DNA from: Methanosarcina siciliae T4/M
Lineage (GTDB): Archaea > Halobacteriota > Methanosarcinia > Methanosarcinales > Methanosarcinaceae
Direction: 5' to 3'
NCBI RefSeq assembly: GCF_000970085.1
Contig: NZ_CP009506.1
Coordinates: 2,852,001-2,916,000, forward strand
Length of the DNA stretch: 64,000 bases
The position numbers and the translations under genes are program-made. Of this stretch, positions 43,138 through 52,098 are shown piece by piece. The notes under the pieces are model-generated. The model was not told the origin of the DNA. It worked only from the letters and a program-made list of their open reading frames with translations, and did no database searches. Position 1 is the first letter of the stretch, and every line of letters starts with the position of its first letter.

Positions 43138-44169
43138 TCATTTTCTCCCGCAAAACTCGTTCCTTGCTTCCACCAGGGCTTTCAAATTCCGGAGAGGAGT
43201 TTCGGGTGCAAGCCCGCAACCCGGAGCAAGGATGTCCACTCCGCTTTCCATACAGATGAAAGCCTCCTTTTTCACATCTTCAGGGCCGCCCCTGAAAAGG
43301 GTCCTGGAGGTTGATACGCTGCCGATTACAGCTGTGCCGGCTTCATGAGCGGTATTAACAGCGCTTTTCAGGTCTTTTATGCCTTCCTCAAGACTGAGCC
43401 CGTCAAACCCGCACTCTGCCATGTCCGCAATAATCGGGTCTGCAGCCCCGCATATGTGGAGTACGCTTTTGCCTCCCCCGAGAGCTTTAGGAATCCTTGC
43501 CATGCCGGGTTTTATCAAAGTCCGGAAAGCGTCTGGAGAAATCATGTCCGGAGAAGAGACTGCATCTGCAATAACAACAACGTCAGCTCCACTTTTCAGG
43601 CATTCCCTGGCATACATTATACATGCGTCGGTGCAAAGATCGATGAGCCTTGTTATGATATGGGGCCTTTTGATTGTCCATTTAAGGAAGCGAGTGATTC
43701 CGCAGAGGGAGCTTGCAAGGTCAGCCGGACCTTCCATTCCCACAATTAAGGGTAAGTTCGATCCGGCTTTTTCCCGGAGGATTTCCGTGGCTTTCAGGAC
43801 AGCGGGGATTCTGCCCCTTTCAAGGAGGTCTTCAGGGAGTTTGGGGACTACAGGCGAAAGTTCCATTGGACCATTCAGCACAGCAGGAGTCTTTGCTTTC
43901 GTACCCGGATCAACTCTACAGCCAAGAGCTTCCACGAGCACCACCATGTCAAAGGGATACCTGAGGGTTTCAAAAGAGGCATTTACATACTGGGAAAAAG
44001 CAAGTAATGCCATTTTTTCAGGCTGGCTGTCAGCCTCGGGTCTGGCTGCTCCGCTCAGGTCCATGAGTTCGAGCACAGGCGCGGTTGTGAAAGTGCCGAC
44101 CGGTATCTGAGCGGGAGTTTTTCCTTCGAGGGTTCTGAGGATTTCTGTCCTGAAGTTCGGTTTTTCCAT
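43138..44169 (-). CDS. MtaA/MtbA-family (UroD-like) methylcobamide:CoM methyltransferase
   Basis: The 343 residues show the uroporphyrinogen-decarboxylase-like barrel of corrinoid methyltransferases. Zinc ligands are visible as the HIC motif (SVLHICGAADPIIADM, about residues 237-252) and a distal Cys in DILAPGCGLAPETPL. The start region reads RTEILRTLEGKTPAQIPVGT. Known members move a methyl group from a corrinoid protein to coenzyme M in methylotrophic methanogenesis. No corrinoid protein or substrate methyltransferase gene adjoins, so the methyl source is unknown and a different role is possible. Confidence 0.85.
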   Translation of the reverse strand: MEKPNFRTEILRTLEGKTPAQIPVGTFTTAPVLELMDLSGAARPEADSQPEKMALLAFSQYVNASFETLRYPFDMVVLVEALGCRVDPGTKAKTPAVLNGPMELSPVVPKLPEDLLERGRIPAVLKATEILREKAGSNLPLIVGMEGPADLASSLCGITRFLKWTIKRPHIITRLIDLCTDACIMYARECLKSGADVVVIADAVSSPDMISPDAFRTLIKPGMARIPKALGGGKSVLHICGAADPIIADMAECGFDGLSLEEGIKDLKSAVNTAHEAGTAVIGSVSTSRTLFRGGPEDVKKEAFICMESGVDILAPGCGLAPETPLRNLKALVEARNEFCGRK

Positions 44170-44214
44170 AAAAATAACCCCTAATTTTGTTCTGTTTTTG
44201 CTGGAGCTATTAGC

Positions 44215-44262
44215 TGTACTACTATTATACTGTACTACTGTACTACTATTATACTGTACTAC
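44215..44262. repeat. 24-bp tandem repeat, two copies
   Basis: The unit TGTACTACTATTATAC plus TGTACTAC is repeated exactly at 44215-44238 and 44239-44262, within the upstream region of the MtaA-like gene. Confidence 0.85.
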
Positions 44263-44614
44263 TGTATCATATTAAGTGGTTATACCTATTTACGGATGCA
44301 TCCGATGATCAGGTTACTCCCGTACCTGATATTAAATCAAAGCAAAACGTGGAAACTCCTGTAAACAATACAACCTGAGCAGCCACATTAGCAGATTTCA
44401 ACGCTTCTCATTATAGCCAGAACCATCATAACCCCACTGTTATGTTTTCCTTTGAAAAACCTTCATATTTCTATGTGGCTCGTTTCAATTCAACCTTTAT
44501 TTCTGAAAATAATTAGTCAAAAATAACTATGGAAAGTAAAATATGTTAAATGTCATTAATGGAGCATACATTAATATTCATAATCGATTATATTATAATT
44601 AAAGGGGGAAAGAA
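44263..44614. promoter_or_regulatory. divergent intergenic region
   Basis: No gene was found between the leftward MtaA-like gene and the rightward surface protein. TATA-like ATTATATTATAATT lies at 44587-44600. GGGGG at 44604-44608 is a ribosome-binding site for the GTG at 44615. Confidence 0.45.
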
Positions 44615-47266
44615 GTGATAAAGAGAATAACTTTTTTAATAATTTTGCTTTTCATTTTTATAATATCTATTTCAGCTACTGCATCAGCAGGGGAAATTAC
44701 AGTAGATGATGATTCTGGAGCTGATTTCAAATCAATTCAGGAAGCTGTGAATAATTCTGTTCCAGGGGACATGATAATCGTGAGGCCTGGAATTTATACT
44801 GAAAACGTTCGTGTTGATGTAACAGGGCTAACTATCAGATCAGAATCAAATAATAGCAATGCGCAGGTAAAACCGCTGAACGAAAGCAAAAGTACCTTTC
44901 TGATAGCAGCTAATAACACAACGATCAGTGGTTTAAACATAACGGGAGCCGGTAAGATGTATCATAAAAATGCAATCTTTGCTTATGGCAAGATGAATAA
45001 TATAACAGGTAATACCATTGAAAACGGTTCTGTTTATCTGCGCTCCTACATGCCAGACAATTTAAAAATCATCCTTTATAGCGATATGAATAATGTGACA
45101 GGTAATACCATTGAAAACGGTTCTATTATTCTGGGATCCGAGATATCAGGCAATTTAATAGCCGAAAATAAAATTTCTAACGGCGAAGAGGGTGTATATA
45201 TTTCCTGCTGTGGAATAAATAATACAGTATCAGGTAATACGATCTCAAATTGTTCCACTGGCATCTCCGAATGGGATCAGGGAGTAGATATTCGTAATAA
45301 CAGGATTACTGACTGCGATTGTGGGATTTGGCTTTCGATGTCAAGTTCAGGAATTGAAAATAATACAATATTAAACTGTGATGTAGGGATTATTTTAGAT
45401 GACGCTTGTACTGTTGACATAATCAACAATACAATAACATCCTGTACAGAATGTGGGATTTTTAATAAGGGAAATTCTGACCGTAAAAGAATCTACAATA
45501 ATTATTTTAACAATAGTCTAAACGTAAAGTTTGGACCTGGCGAAGGGGGAAATACCTGGAACAGTTCACTTGCTTCAGGCAGTAACATTGCCGGTGGCCC
45601 TTACATTGGAGGCAACTTCTGGGCAAAACCAGATGGGACCGGATTCTCCCAGATCTGCGTGGATTTGGATAAGAATGGGATCGGAGACCTGCCTTATAAA
45701 ATCTATGAGGATCCTTATAACGTCCATGAAGACGAATTTGACTATTTACCTCTTGTATCTATGTCCAGTCTGCAAAATTCGGTTACTCCAACTGCTAACT
45801 TTACAGTTAGCGTCACTAATGGGCCTGCACCCCTTGTTGTCAAGTTTACAGATCTTTCGAAAAACGCAATCCTTTGGAACTGGGACTTTGATAATGATGG
45901 TGTAGCAGATTCTACAGAACAAAATCCTATATATGCGTACAGAACTCAAGGAAACTATACAGTTAATTTGACGGCTAGCAATGGACTTAATACTAATTCC
46001 AAATTTGTTAACATAACTGTTGGAAAAAGGGTTTCATCCACGTGGCCATTTGTATATATTACGAGCGGTGCATTCTCTGTAATTGACACAACCACAGGAA
46101 CAGTTGTAACATCTGTGAAAGTGGGATCTGTGAAAGTGGGAAGTGGGCCTAAAGGAGTTGCAGTCGTACCTAATGGAAAAACGGCATATGTAGCGAACTC
46201 TGGAAGCAATAATGTCTCTGTAATTGATACTTCAACAAACACCGTTACAGACACTGTGAAAGTAGGATATAATCCTTCTGAAGTTGCAGTCAGTACTGAT
46301 GGAAAAAAGGTATATGTGGTGAACGAAGACAGCAATAATGTTTCTGTAATTGACACCGACACAAACACTGTTACAGTTACTGTGCCTGTTGGAAACTGGC
46401 CGGAAGGGATTGCAGTTACTCCAGATGGAAAAAAGGTGTATGTGACTAATGGTGGCAACATTACTGCCCCTGAAGATACTGTTTCTGTAATTGACACAGC
46501 TACAAATATCGTTACAGCCACTGTACCTGTAGGAACTCATCCTCGTGGAATTGCAGTCACTCCAGATGGAAAAAATGTATACGTGGCAAATAGCCATAAC
46601 AGAACTGTCTCTGTGATTGATACAGCTACAAATTCCGTTACAGCTACGGTGGATGTAGATAACTCTCCTCATGAAGTTGTAGTAAATCCAACAGGAACAA
46701 AGGTATATGTGGCTGGCGGAAATGGCTTTGTCTCTGTAATTGATACGTCTACAAGAAAAGTTGTAACTACAATGAATGTAGAAGGCAGTCCTGAAGAGAT
46801 TGCAATCACACCTAATGGAAAGAAGGTATATGTAGTAACCAAGGGCGATTATGAAAACAATTATAGCAACAATATCTCTGTAATTGACACCTCAAACGAT
46901 ACTGTTTCAGCAACAGTAAATCTCGATGTTTCTCCCGGGGGACTTGCAATTATCCCGGATCCGGAATCAGTATTTCCGGTAGCTAATTTCAGCAGCAATG
47001 TCAGTGAAGGTTTTGCACCTCTCTCAGTGCAGTTTACCGACAGTTCAGAAAACGCAACAGGGTGGAACTGGGACTTTGGAGATGGAGCTGTTTCAAACGA
47101 ACAGAATCCAGCTCACACTTATTTATCACCGGGAAACTATACAGCTTGCCTGATAGTAAACAACACAGATGGTACAGATTCAAGGTTTACTACGATAACT
47201 GTGCTGGAAAGTGGTTTCGGTAATGATAGCGATTCCAGTGGAGGAAGCTACAGTAACGGTGGTTGA
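44615..47266 (+). CDS. secreted NosD beta-helix / PKD / YVTN-propeller surface protein
   Basis: The GTG at 44615 follows AAAGGGGGAAAG. The 883 residues comprise a signal peptide (1-25, TFLIILLFIFIISISATASA) and a right-handed beta-helix of the NosD/CASH type (28-390, many NNTISGN..-like turns). They continue with PKD 1 (392-470), about seven YVTN blades (476-782, VSVIDTATNTVT..VPVG and PDGKKVYVTN patterns) and PKD 2 (785-865). The last 18 residues are Gly/Ser-rich and the frame then stops. Related Methanosarcina proteins often continue after such a linker into a PGF-pre-PGF or anchor domain, which is absent here. It is probably a cell-surface or released protein. Confidence 0.88.
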   Translation: MIKRITFLIILLFIFIISISATASAGEITVDDDSGADFKSIQEAVNNSVPGDMIIVRPGIYTENVRVDVTGLTIRSESNNSNAQVKPLNESKSTFLIAANNTTISGLNITGAGKMYHKNAIFAYGKMNNITGNTIENGSVYLRSYMPDNLKIILYSDMNNVTGNTIENGSIILGSEISGNLIAENKISNGEEGVYISCCGINNTVSGNTISNCSTGISEWDQGVDIRNNRITDCDCGIWLSMSSSGIENNTILNCDVGIILDDACTVDIINNTITSCTECGIFNKGNSDRKRIYNNYFNNSLNVKFGPGEGGNTWNSSLASGSNIAGGPYIGGNFWAKPDGTGFSQICVDLDKNGIGDLPYKIYEDPYNVHEDEFDYLPLVSMSSLQNSVTPTANFTVSVTNGPAPLVVKFTDLSKNAILWNWDFDNDGVADSTEQNPIYAYRTQGNYTVNLTASNGLNTNSKFVNITVGKRVSSTWPFVYITSGAFSVIDTTTGTVVTSVKVGSVKVGSGPKGVAVVPNGKTAYVANSGSNNVSVIDTSTNTVTDTVKVGYNPSEVAVSTDGKKVYVVNEDSNNVSVIDTDTNTVTVTVPVGNWPEGIAVTPDGKKVYVTNGGNITAPEDTVSVIDTATNIVTATVPVGTHPRGIAVTPDGKNVYVANSHNRTVSVIDTATNSVTATVDVDNSPHEVVVNPTGTKVYVAGGNGFVSVIDTSTRKVVTTMNVEGSPEEIAITPNGKKVYVVTKGDYENNYSNNISVIDTSNDTVSATVNLDVSPGGLAIIPDPESVFPVANFSSNVSEGFAPLSVQFTDSSENATGWNWDFGDGAVSNEQNPAHTYLSPGNYTACLIVNNTDGTDSRFTTITVLESGFGNDSDSSGGSYSNGG

Positions 47267-47347
47267 GGGGGATACCGACGACGATAACCGGCATTGCAAA
47301 AGAACGGCGAAATAAAAAATCGGTGGTTCTGTATTAATCAGTTGATA

Positions 47348-47415
47348 TTATTCAGATATCTGAAACTAAGATCTTTTGTTTTTATTCAGATATCTGAAAC
47401 TAAGATCTTTTGTTT
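47348..47415. repeat. 34-bp tandem duplication with CAGATATCTG palindrome
   Basis: TTATTCAGATATCTGAAACT begins at 47348 and again at 47382. Each copy continues with AAGATCTTTTGTTTT and carries the perfect palindrome CAGATATCTG. The T runs following each copy resemble archaeal terminators. Confidence 0.85.
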
Positions 47416-47551
47416 TTTGATTCTACTCTTTTCAGGACTGAACTTTTCTCTTCTCCAACTCAAAAAATGAACAGGCGATCTTATATCTTGAGGCGAATTT
47501 ATATCTTGATCTGGGGGACCTCATAAAACTCACAGTTAAATATAAACGCCT

Positions 47552-47570
47552 CCGCCAGCTTGCCTGGCGG
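47552..47570. terminator. GC-rich hairpin
   Basis: CCGCCAG (47552-47558) pairs with CTGGCGG (47564-47570) across a 5-nt loop. It stands out in an AT-rich spacer between convergent genes. No T run follows directly, so a terminator role is tentative. Confidence 0.4.
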
Positions 47571-47907
47571 CCCTGCACAAAAGGAAAAAGAAGAAATGAA
47601 TGAGAAATGATACTGAAATTAATACCGTTTTAGCTTTTTGTCCTTCTTTTAAACTCACAAACGCCTTCAGCAGCTTTTAATTGCTAACCTGTTGTTTTCA
47701 TTCTTCTATTTCTTTTTTGTCTTGTTGGGAAAGACCGCTCTCCTGCGTCGAGCGGGACAAGAACGACACAATATAGCAAATATGGTTGTATGGGTCAGAA
47801 CCCAGGAGTTTGAGTCCAAGTTATTTTTTCAAAAATATCAACCATGTAAAGATGGACGAACAAAAAATCAGGTAAAAAAGAAATGGAAGGAAGAGAAATT
47901 TACTTTT

Positions 47908-48858
47908 TTACTCTTCGGACTCTTCTCCTATCCATTCGTTAACTTTCTCCGGATTGTTTGCAACCCAGTTTCCTGCGGCTTCTTCAGGGGCGGTTCCGTT
48001 TTCGATGTCCATCATGACAGTCTGGATATCGTCATGGGTCCACTGGAAGCGGGTCAGGATGCCGTAGAGGTTGGGCTTTTCTTCTTCGAGGCCGAGCCTT
48101 GCAAGAGTTTCAACATGGTCGGCGTCGCCAAATGAACCCTTCGGGTCATCCAGGTATTTGAGGTCCCAGCGGTTAAATGTCCAGTGGGGGGACCAGAGGG
48201 TCACAACTGTCCATTCTTCGGAGTCGATTGATTTTTTCAGGGAGGCGGTCATTGCGGCACTGCTGCCTGAGACAAGCTCCATATCAAGGTCGTAATCGGA
48301 GATTGCGGTTTCGGATGCCTGCATGATGCCGGCTCCGGGGTCGATCCCGATAATCTGGCCGTTAAACTTATCTTTTTCGGAATTAAGCTCCTCGATGGAG
48401 TCTATAGTTACGTAAGAAGGCACTACAAGCCCGATCTTACAGTCTTCGAGGTTGGTCTGGACGGAGTCGAGCTGGTTCCCATAAGTTTCCCAGTAGCTCT
48501 GGTGAGTGTAGGGGAGCCAGGCGGAAGTGGTGAAATCGAACTGCCCGTCAGCAAGGCCCTGGTAGAGGGGACCTGCATCAACTGCAACGATTTCCACATC
48601 TTCATACCCTGCCTGTTCGAGGACCTGCTGCATCACATTGGTACTTGCAATCTCGCCGTCCCATAAGACATAGCCTATTGTTACAGGTTCGCTGAATTCC
48701 GAAGCTTCTTCTTCGGCAGGAGCAGTTTCTGCGCCTTCTCCGGTTTCATCTTCCTGTTCTGTACAGCCTGCTGCAAAAAGGGAAAGCCCTATTATCAGAA
48801 CGATTGCCAGAACCGATCCGAGTTTTTTTCCTTCAGGATTTAATTTTAGATTGGTCAA
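47908..48858 (-). CDS. otaC: glycine betaine/osmoprotectant ABC transporter, substrate-binding lipoprotein
   Basis: This 316-residue protein has a lipoprotein signal (VLAIVLIIGLSLFAAGC, Cys about residue 32) and an acidic linker. An OpuAC domain follows, beginning EPVTIGYVLWDGEIASTNVM. Aromatic positions usual for the betaine box are seen in TLWSPHWTFNRWDLKYL and TSAWLPYTHQSYWETYG. It captures betaine-like solutes outside the cell. It is third in the operon, 220 nt after the permease gene. The symbol follows the Methanosarcina mazei Ota system, whose gene order is the same. Confidence 0.85.
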   Translation of the reverse strand: MTNLKLNPEGKKLGSVLAIVLIIGLSLFAAGCTEQEDETGEGAETAPAEEEASEFSEPVTIGYVLWDGEIASTNVMQQVLEQAGYEDVEIVAVDAGPLYQGLADGQFDFTTSAWLPYTHQSYWETYGNQLDSVQTNLEDCKIGLVVPSYVTIDSIEELNSEKDKFNGQIIGIDPGAGIMQASETAISDYDLDMELVSGSSAAMTASLKKSIDSEEWTVVTLWSPHWTFNRWDLKYLDDPKGSFGDADHVETLARLGLEEEKPNLYGILTRFQWTHDDIQTVMMDIENGTAPEEAAGNWVANNPEKVNEWIGEESEE

Positions 48859-49078
48859 AATATCTACAACCTTTTTTGAGTTTCTTTTTATTTTTGGTTT
48901 TTAACCAGGGATTGAAATGAAAGATGCACCATCTTCTGGGAGATAGAGGGTGCCCCTGTTAAAGTGAAAAGTCCTGATTCCTGGGTACCCTGAATACCTG
49001 TTTCAGGGCGAAATCAGGAGCAAAGTGTTTTCGGGACCGAGTGTTTTCAGAACCGATTATTTTCAGGATTTCCGGGAT

Positions 49079-49909
49079 TTATTTGGGACTAAGGTTCTGA
49101 GTAATCCGGTCAAGGAAGATCGCAATTATAACAATCGCGAGTCCTGCTTCAAAGCCCATGCCGATATCCAATCTCTGGATTCCGTAAAGGACCTGGTACC
49201 CGAGACCCCGTGCTCCTATCATGGCTGCAATGACGACCATGGAAAGGGAGAGCATAATGCACTGATTGATCCCGGCCATAATGGTCGGGAGTGCCACAGG
49301 CAGTTCAACCTTGGAAAGTTTCTGCCAGCCCGTGGAGCCAAAGGCATCTGCAACCTCGGTAAGCTCTTTTGGAACCTGCCTGATCCCGAGGTTTGTGAGC
49401 CTGATTGCAGGGGGCATTGCAAAAACAACAGTTGCGATCATACCCGGAACATTCCCAAGTTTGAAAAAAATAATTGCAGGGATCAGGTACACAAAAGACG
49501 GCATTGTCTGCATGAAGTCTAGTAAGGGTTTTACAATGTGGCCAAGAATGTCGTTTTTTGCAGAGATGATCCCCACGGGAACCCCTATAAGCAAGGCAAA
49601 GAAAGCGGAAGAAAGCACAAGGGAGAGCGTCTCCATCGAAAGTGTCCAGAGCCCCATATTATCAATAAGGAAAAAGCCGAAAGCAGTCCCGATTGCAAGC
49701 TTGAGGTTTCGCTTCCCTGCAAAGTAGGCGATCAGGGCAATTCCGAGAATGAAAAGTTCGGGAGGCAGGAAAAGCAGGGCATCTTTTAAGCCCGATATCA
49801 GGAAGTCAAGCTTATCGCTTGTGAGATCAAGAAGCGGGCCAAAATTATTTTCGATCCAGTCCACAGCAAATTCAACCGTGTCACCGATCGGGAGACGGGG
49901 AATCAGCAT
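49079..49909 (-). CDS. otaB: glycine betaine/osmoprotectant ABC transporter, permease
   Basis: This 276-residue membrane protein has about six to seven helices and a BPD_transp_1 domain. The EAA loop is visible as VADAFGSTGWQKLSKVELPV, followed by ALPTIMAGINQCIMLSLSMV. The N-terminal part (DTVEFAVDWIENNF...) matches the ProW/OpuAB start. It forms the channel with the ATPase whose gene overlaps its start by 7 nt. Confidence 0.9.
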   Translation of the reverse strand: MLIPRLPIGDTVEFAVDWIENNFGPLLDLTSDKLDFLISGLKDALLFLPPELFILGIALIAYFAGKRNLKLAIGTAFGFFLIDNMGLWTLSMETLSLVLSSAFFALLIGVPVGIISAKNDILGHIVKPLLDFMQTMPSFVYLIPAIIFFKLGNVPGMIATVVFAMPPAIRLTNLGIRQVPKELTEVADAFGSTGWQKLSKVELPVALPTIMAGINQCIMLSLSMVVIAAMIGARGLGYQVLYGIQRLDIGMGFEAGLAIVIIAIFLDRITQNLSPK

Positions 49910-51402
49910 GTTTTCACCTCGGGACCCGGAATAGCATCAGACTTTGAAGAGGATTCGGAAGAGGATTCGGAAGGGGCTCCGTCCTTTGCTTCTGCTTCCA
50001 GAGGCACGGGTTCGCTGCTAATTCTGCTGTTAATTATACTGTGGGGAACGTCTGAGTCTTCGGAAGGAGGACCGGCTTCCCCTTCATTTTTGCCACTGAA
50101 GATAGTTTTTTCGGGGGGCTTTTCTTCAGGAGTCTTCCCTGCCGGATTTCCTTCATCTGGAACCTTTTCTTCAGAAACTTTTTCTTCTGGATGCCCGTTT
50201 TCTCCGGAGTTATCTCCGGACATTGCAAGAGCTCCAAGGACAGTACCCCGGACTATAATTCCTATCAGCTTTCCGGAATCATTGACCACGGCAAGGGGGT
50301 ACGGGCTTTCTGCAATCAAAGGGATTATATCGCTAAGGGGCAGGTCCGGAGCCACGCGAGGTGCTTCCGGGATCATCGCTGCTTCAAGGCTTTTTCCGGT
50401 CTTCAGGGCTTCAAGGGCATCCCCTATCATGAGTATGCCTTTTAGACGCCTGTTCTTTCCTTCAACCACGTAGATTGAGGAGATCCCATGGTCTTTCATC
50501 AACTGAATGGCAACTCTTGGCCCGGAATTGAGAGATACGAGCGGCTCGGGCCTTTTCATTACCGATTCGGCGGTCAGGATTTTTGACCGGTCGACTCCTG
50601 CAACGAACCTCGAAACATAGGAGTCGGCAGGTTCGGTCAGGATCTCTTCGGGAGTCCCTATCTGGACAACTTCCCCGTCTTTCATGAGAGCGATTCTATC
50701 CCCGAGTTTCAGGGCTTCGTCCAGGTCGTGAGAAACAAAGATGATAGTCTTTTGCACCCTATCCTCAAGAGCGATCAGTTCGTCCTGCATATCGCTCCTG
50801 ATAAGGGGATCAAGGGCACTGAAAGCTTCGTCCATGAGCAGGATGTCAGGGTCGTTGGCAAGCGCCCTTGCAAGCCCTACCCGCTGCTTCATGCCTCCGC
50901 TTAGCTCTGTTATCCGGCTGTGTTCATAGCCTTTGAGCCCTACGGTTTCTATGGCTTCGAGAGCCTTTGAGTAGCGTTCTTCTTTAGGTATTCCCTGGAT
51001 CTCAAGTCCGTAAGCCACGTTGTCCAGAACCGTCCTGTGGGGGAGCAGGGCAAAACTCTGAAAGACCATCCCAAGCTTGTTCCTGCGGGTAGTTCGCAGG
51101 GCTTCAGGGCTCATGCCGGTAATAGCCTGCCCGTCGATCAGGATCTCACCGGCCGTTGGTTCTATAAGGCGGTTTAAGCAGCGCAGGAGGGTGGATTTTC
51201 CGGAACCCGAAAGTCCCATTATTACGAAAATCTCTCCGTCGTAGACCTCAAAATTAACGTTGTTGAGCCCGACAGTATGTTTCGTTTTTGCAAAAATTTC
51301 ACTTTTTGATAAACCTTCATTTAGAAGGGTAATTACTTTCTGGGGGTCCTTCCCAAAAACTTTGGTAATATTTCGTACTTCGAGTTTTACATTTTTGTCC
51401 AT
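49903..51402 (-). CDS. otaA: glycine betaine/osmoprotectant ABC transporter, ATPase with CBS pair and acidic tail
   Basis: The ATG at 51402 (MDKNVKLEV) is preferred because GGGGT stands 7 nt upstream; an ATG at 51447 has no ribosome-binding site. The 499 residues contain Walker A (GLSGSGKST), signature LSGGMKQR and Walker B ILLMDEAFSALD within the first 255. Two CBS motifs follow (about 270-390, VMKRPEPLVSLNSG and LPLSDIIPLIAES), which in OpuA sense ionic strength. The last 100 residues are an unusual Pro/Glu/Ser/Lys-rich tail with repeated EEKVSEEKV-like units. The protein powers import and is first in the operon. Confidence 0.9.
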   Translation of the reverse strand: MDKNVKLEVRNITKVFGKDPQKVITLLNEGLSKSEIFAKTKHTVGLNNVNFEVYDGEIFVIMGLSGSGKSTLLRCLNRLIEPTAGEILIDGQAITGMSPEALRTTRRNKLGMVFQSFALLPHRTVLDNVAYGLEIQGIPKEERYSKALEAIETVGLKGYEHSRITELSGGMKQRVGLARALANDPDILLMDEAFSALDPLIRSDMQDELIALEDRVQKTIIFVSHDLDEALKLGDRIALMKDGEVVQIGTPEEILTEPADSYVSRFVAGVDRSKILTAESVMKRPEPLVSLNSGPRVAIQLMKDHGISSIYVVEGKNRRLKGILMIGDALEALKTGKSLEAAMIPEAPRVAPDLPLSDIIPLIAESPYPLAVVNDSGKLIGIIVRGTVLGALAMSGDNSGENGHPEEKVSEEKVPDEGNPAGKTPEEKPPEKTIFSGKNEGEAGPPSEDSDVPHSIINSRISSEPVPLEAEAKDGAPSESSSESSSKSDAIPGPEVKTC

Positions 51403-51447
51403 TATGATACCCCGGTTTGACCGAAGTTTTTCAAGAACTGTCGACAT

Positions 51448-52014
51448 TCATTCCGAAATGCAGGTAGTTGCCACAAAAAACCCGGAAAATTAAAACCAAA
51501 TTTTATTCGAATTAATCTGTGTCCGTACAATTTCTGTACAATTTATTTCAGGCAACTGAAAATATAGATTTAAGAAAACTTACTATTTTTTACAGCTTAA
51601 ACAGATTATTTTCCTGTCACTTACTTCGCCCCCAATGATATATAAGATTATTGCGGAAAAATAATATATTATAAATATTTAAAAGCCGAAAAATGGCATA
51701 AAGCATATATAAAGCCAGGATCTAAAAGTATGAAATTTGGTTTTACTTTAACATATTTTGGCTTTGAATTATACGTTTTTTGATATAAAACGAATTTTCC
51801 CCACCGGGAAACCTTAGTATAGTAGTTTAATTGTAAAGAATTTTGTAAAGACATTAAACCGGTTTCATGACGCTCGGGCCTAAATGAGCTTATCACTGGC
51901 TGAAATGAACAGATTTTTGCTAAACATGGGACCTTTGGACAGGAAATTTTTATGTAGTTTGAAGGCCGGAGTCTCAAAAGAATAAATTAATTGAAAGGTA
52001 TATATATTTAAAGA
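51448..52014. promoter_or_regulatory. divergent intergenic region between ota and car operons
   Basis: No gene. Extremely AT-rich with several TATA-like tracts (51638-51646, 51665-51680, 51703-51712, 52001-52010) facing both ways. Confidence 0.5.
52001..52010 (+). promoter_or_regulatory. TATA box of the carAB operon
   Basis: TATATATTTA lies at 52001-52010. Archaeal spacing would place the transcript start at about 52030, which excludes the in-frame TTG at 52015 as the start of carA and supports the ATGs at 52099/52102. Confidence 0.5.
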
Positions 52015-52098
52015 TTGACAAAAAATGGAGAGATCAGGGAATCGGGAAAGTCATCGCAACACTTATACATGTCTTATGACATTTACTCGCAGGTTCAG

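Larger units (their letters stand above)
47267..47907. other. convergent intergenic region with repeats and hairpins
   Basis: No gene is evident. It contains a 34-bp tandem duplication (47348-47415), a GC-rich hairpin (47552-47570) and T-rich runs that could end transcripts from both sides. A 147-codon frame starting at 47692 overlaps otaC and looks non-coding. Confidence 0.5.

Noticed and set aside
47692..48135. 147-codon plus-strand ORF over the end of otaC
   Set aside because: About half of it is antisense to otaC, and the rest is low-complexity Phe-rich translation of AT-rich DNA.
51669..51977. 102-codon minus-strand ORF in the ota-car spacer
   Set aside because: It covers AT-rich promoter DNA with TATA tracts and has no motif.
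52015..52098. TTG start at 52015 for carA
   Set aside because: A TATA box at 52001-52010 lies too close upstream, and the 28 added residues do not look like CarA.
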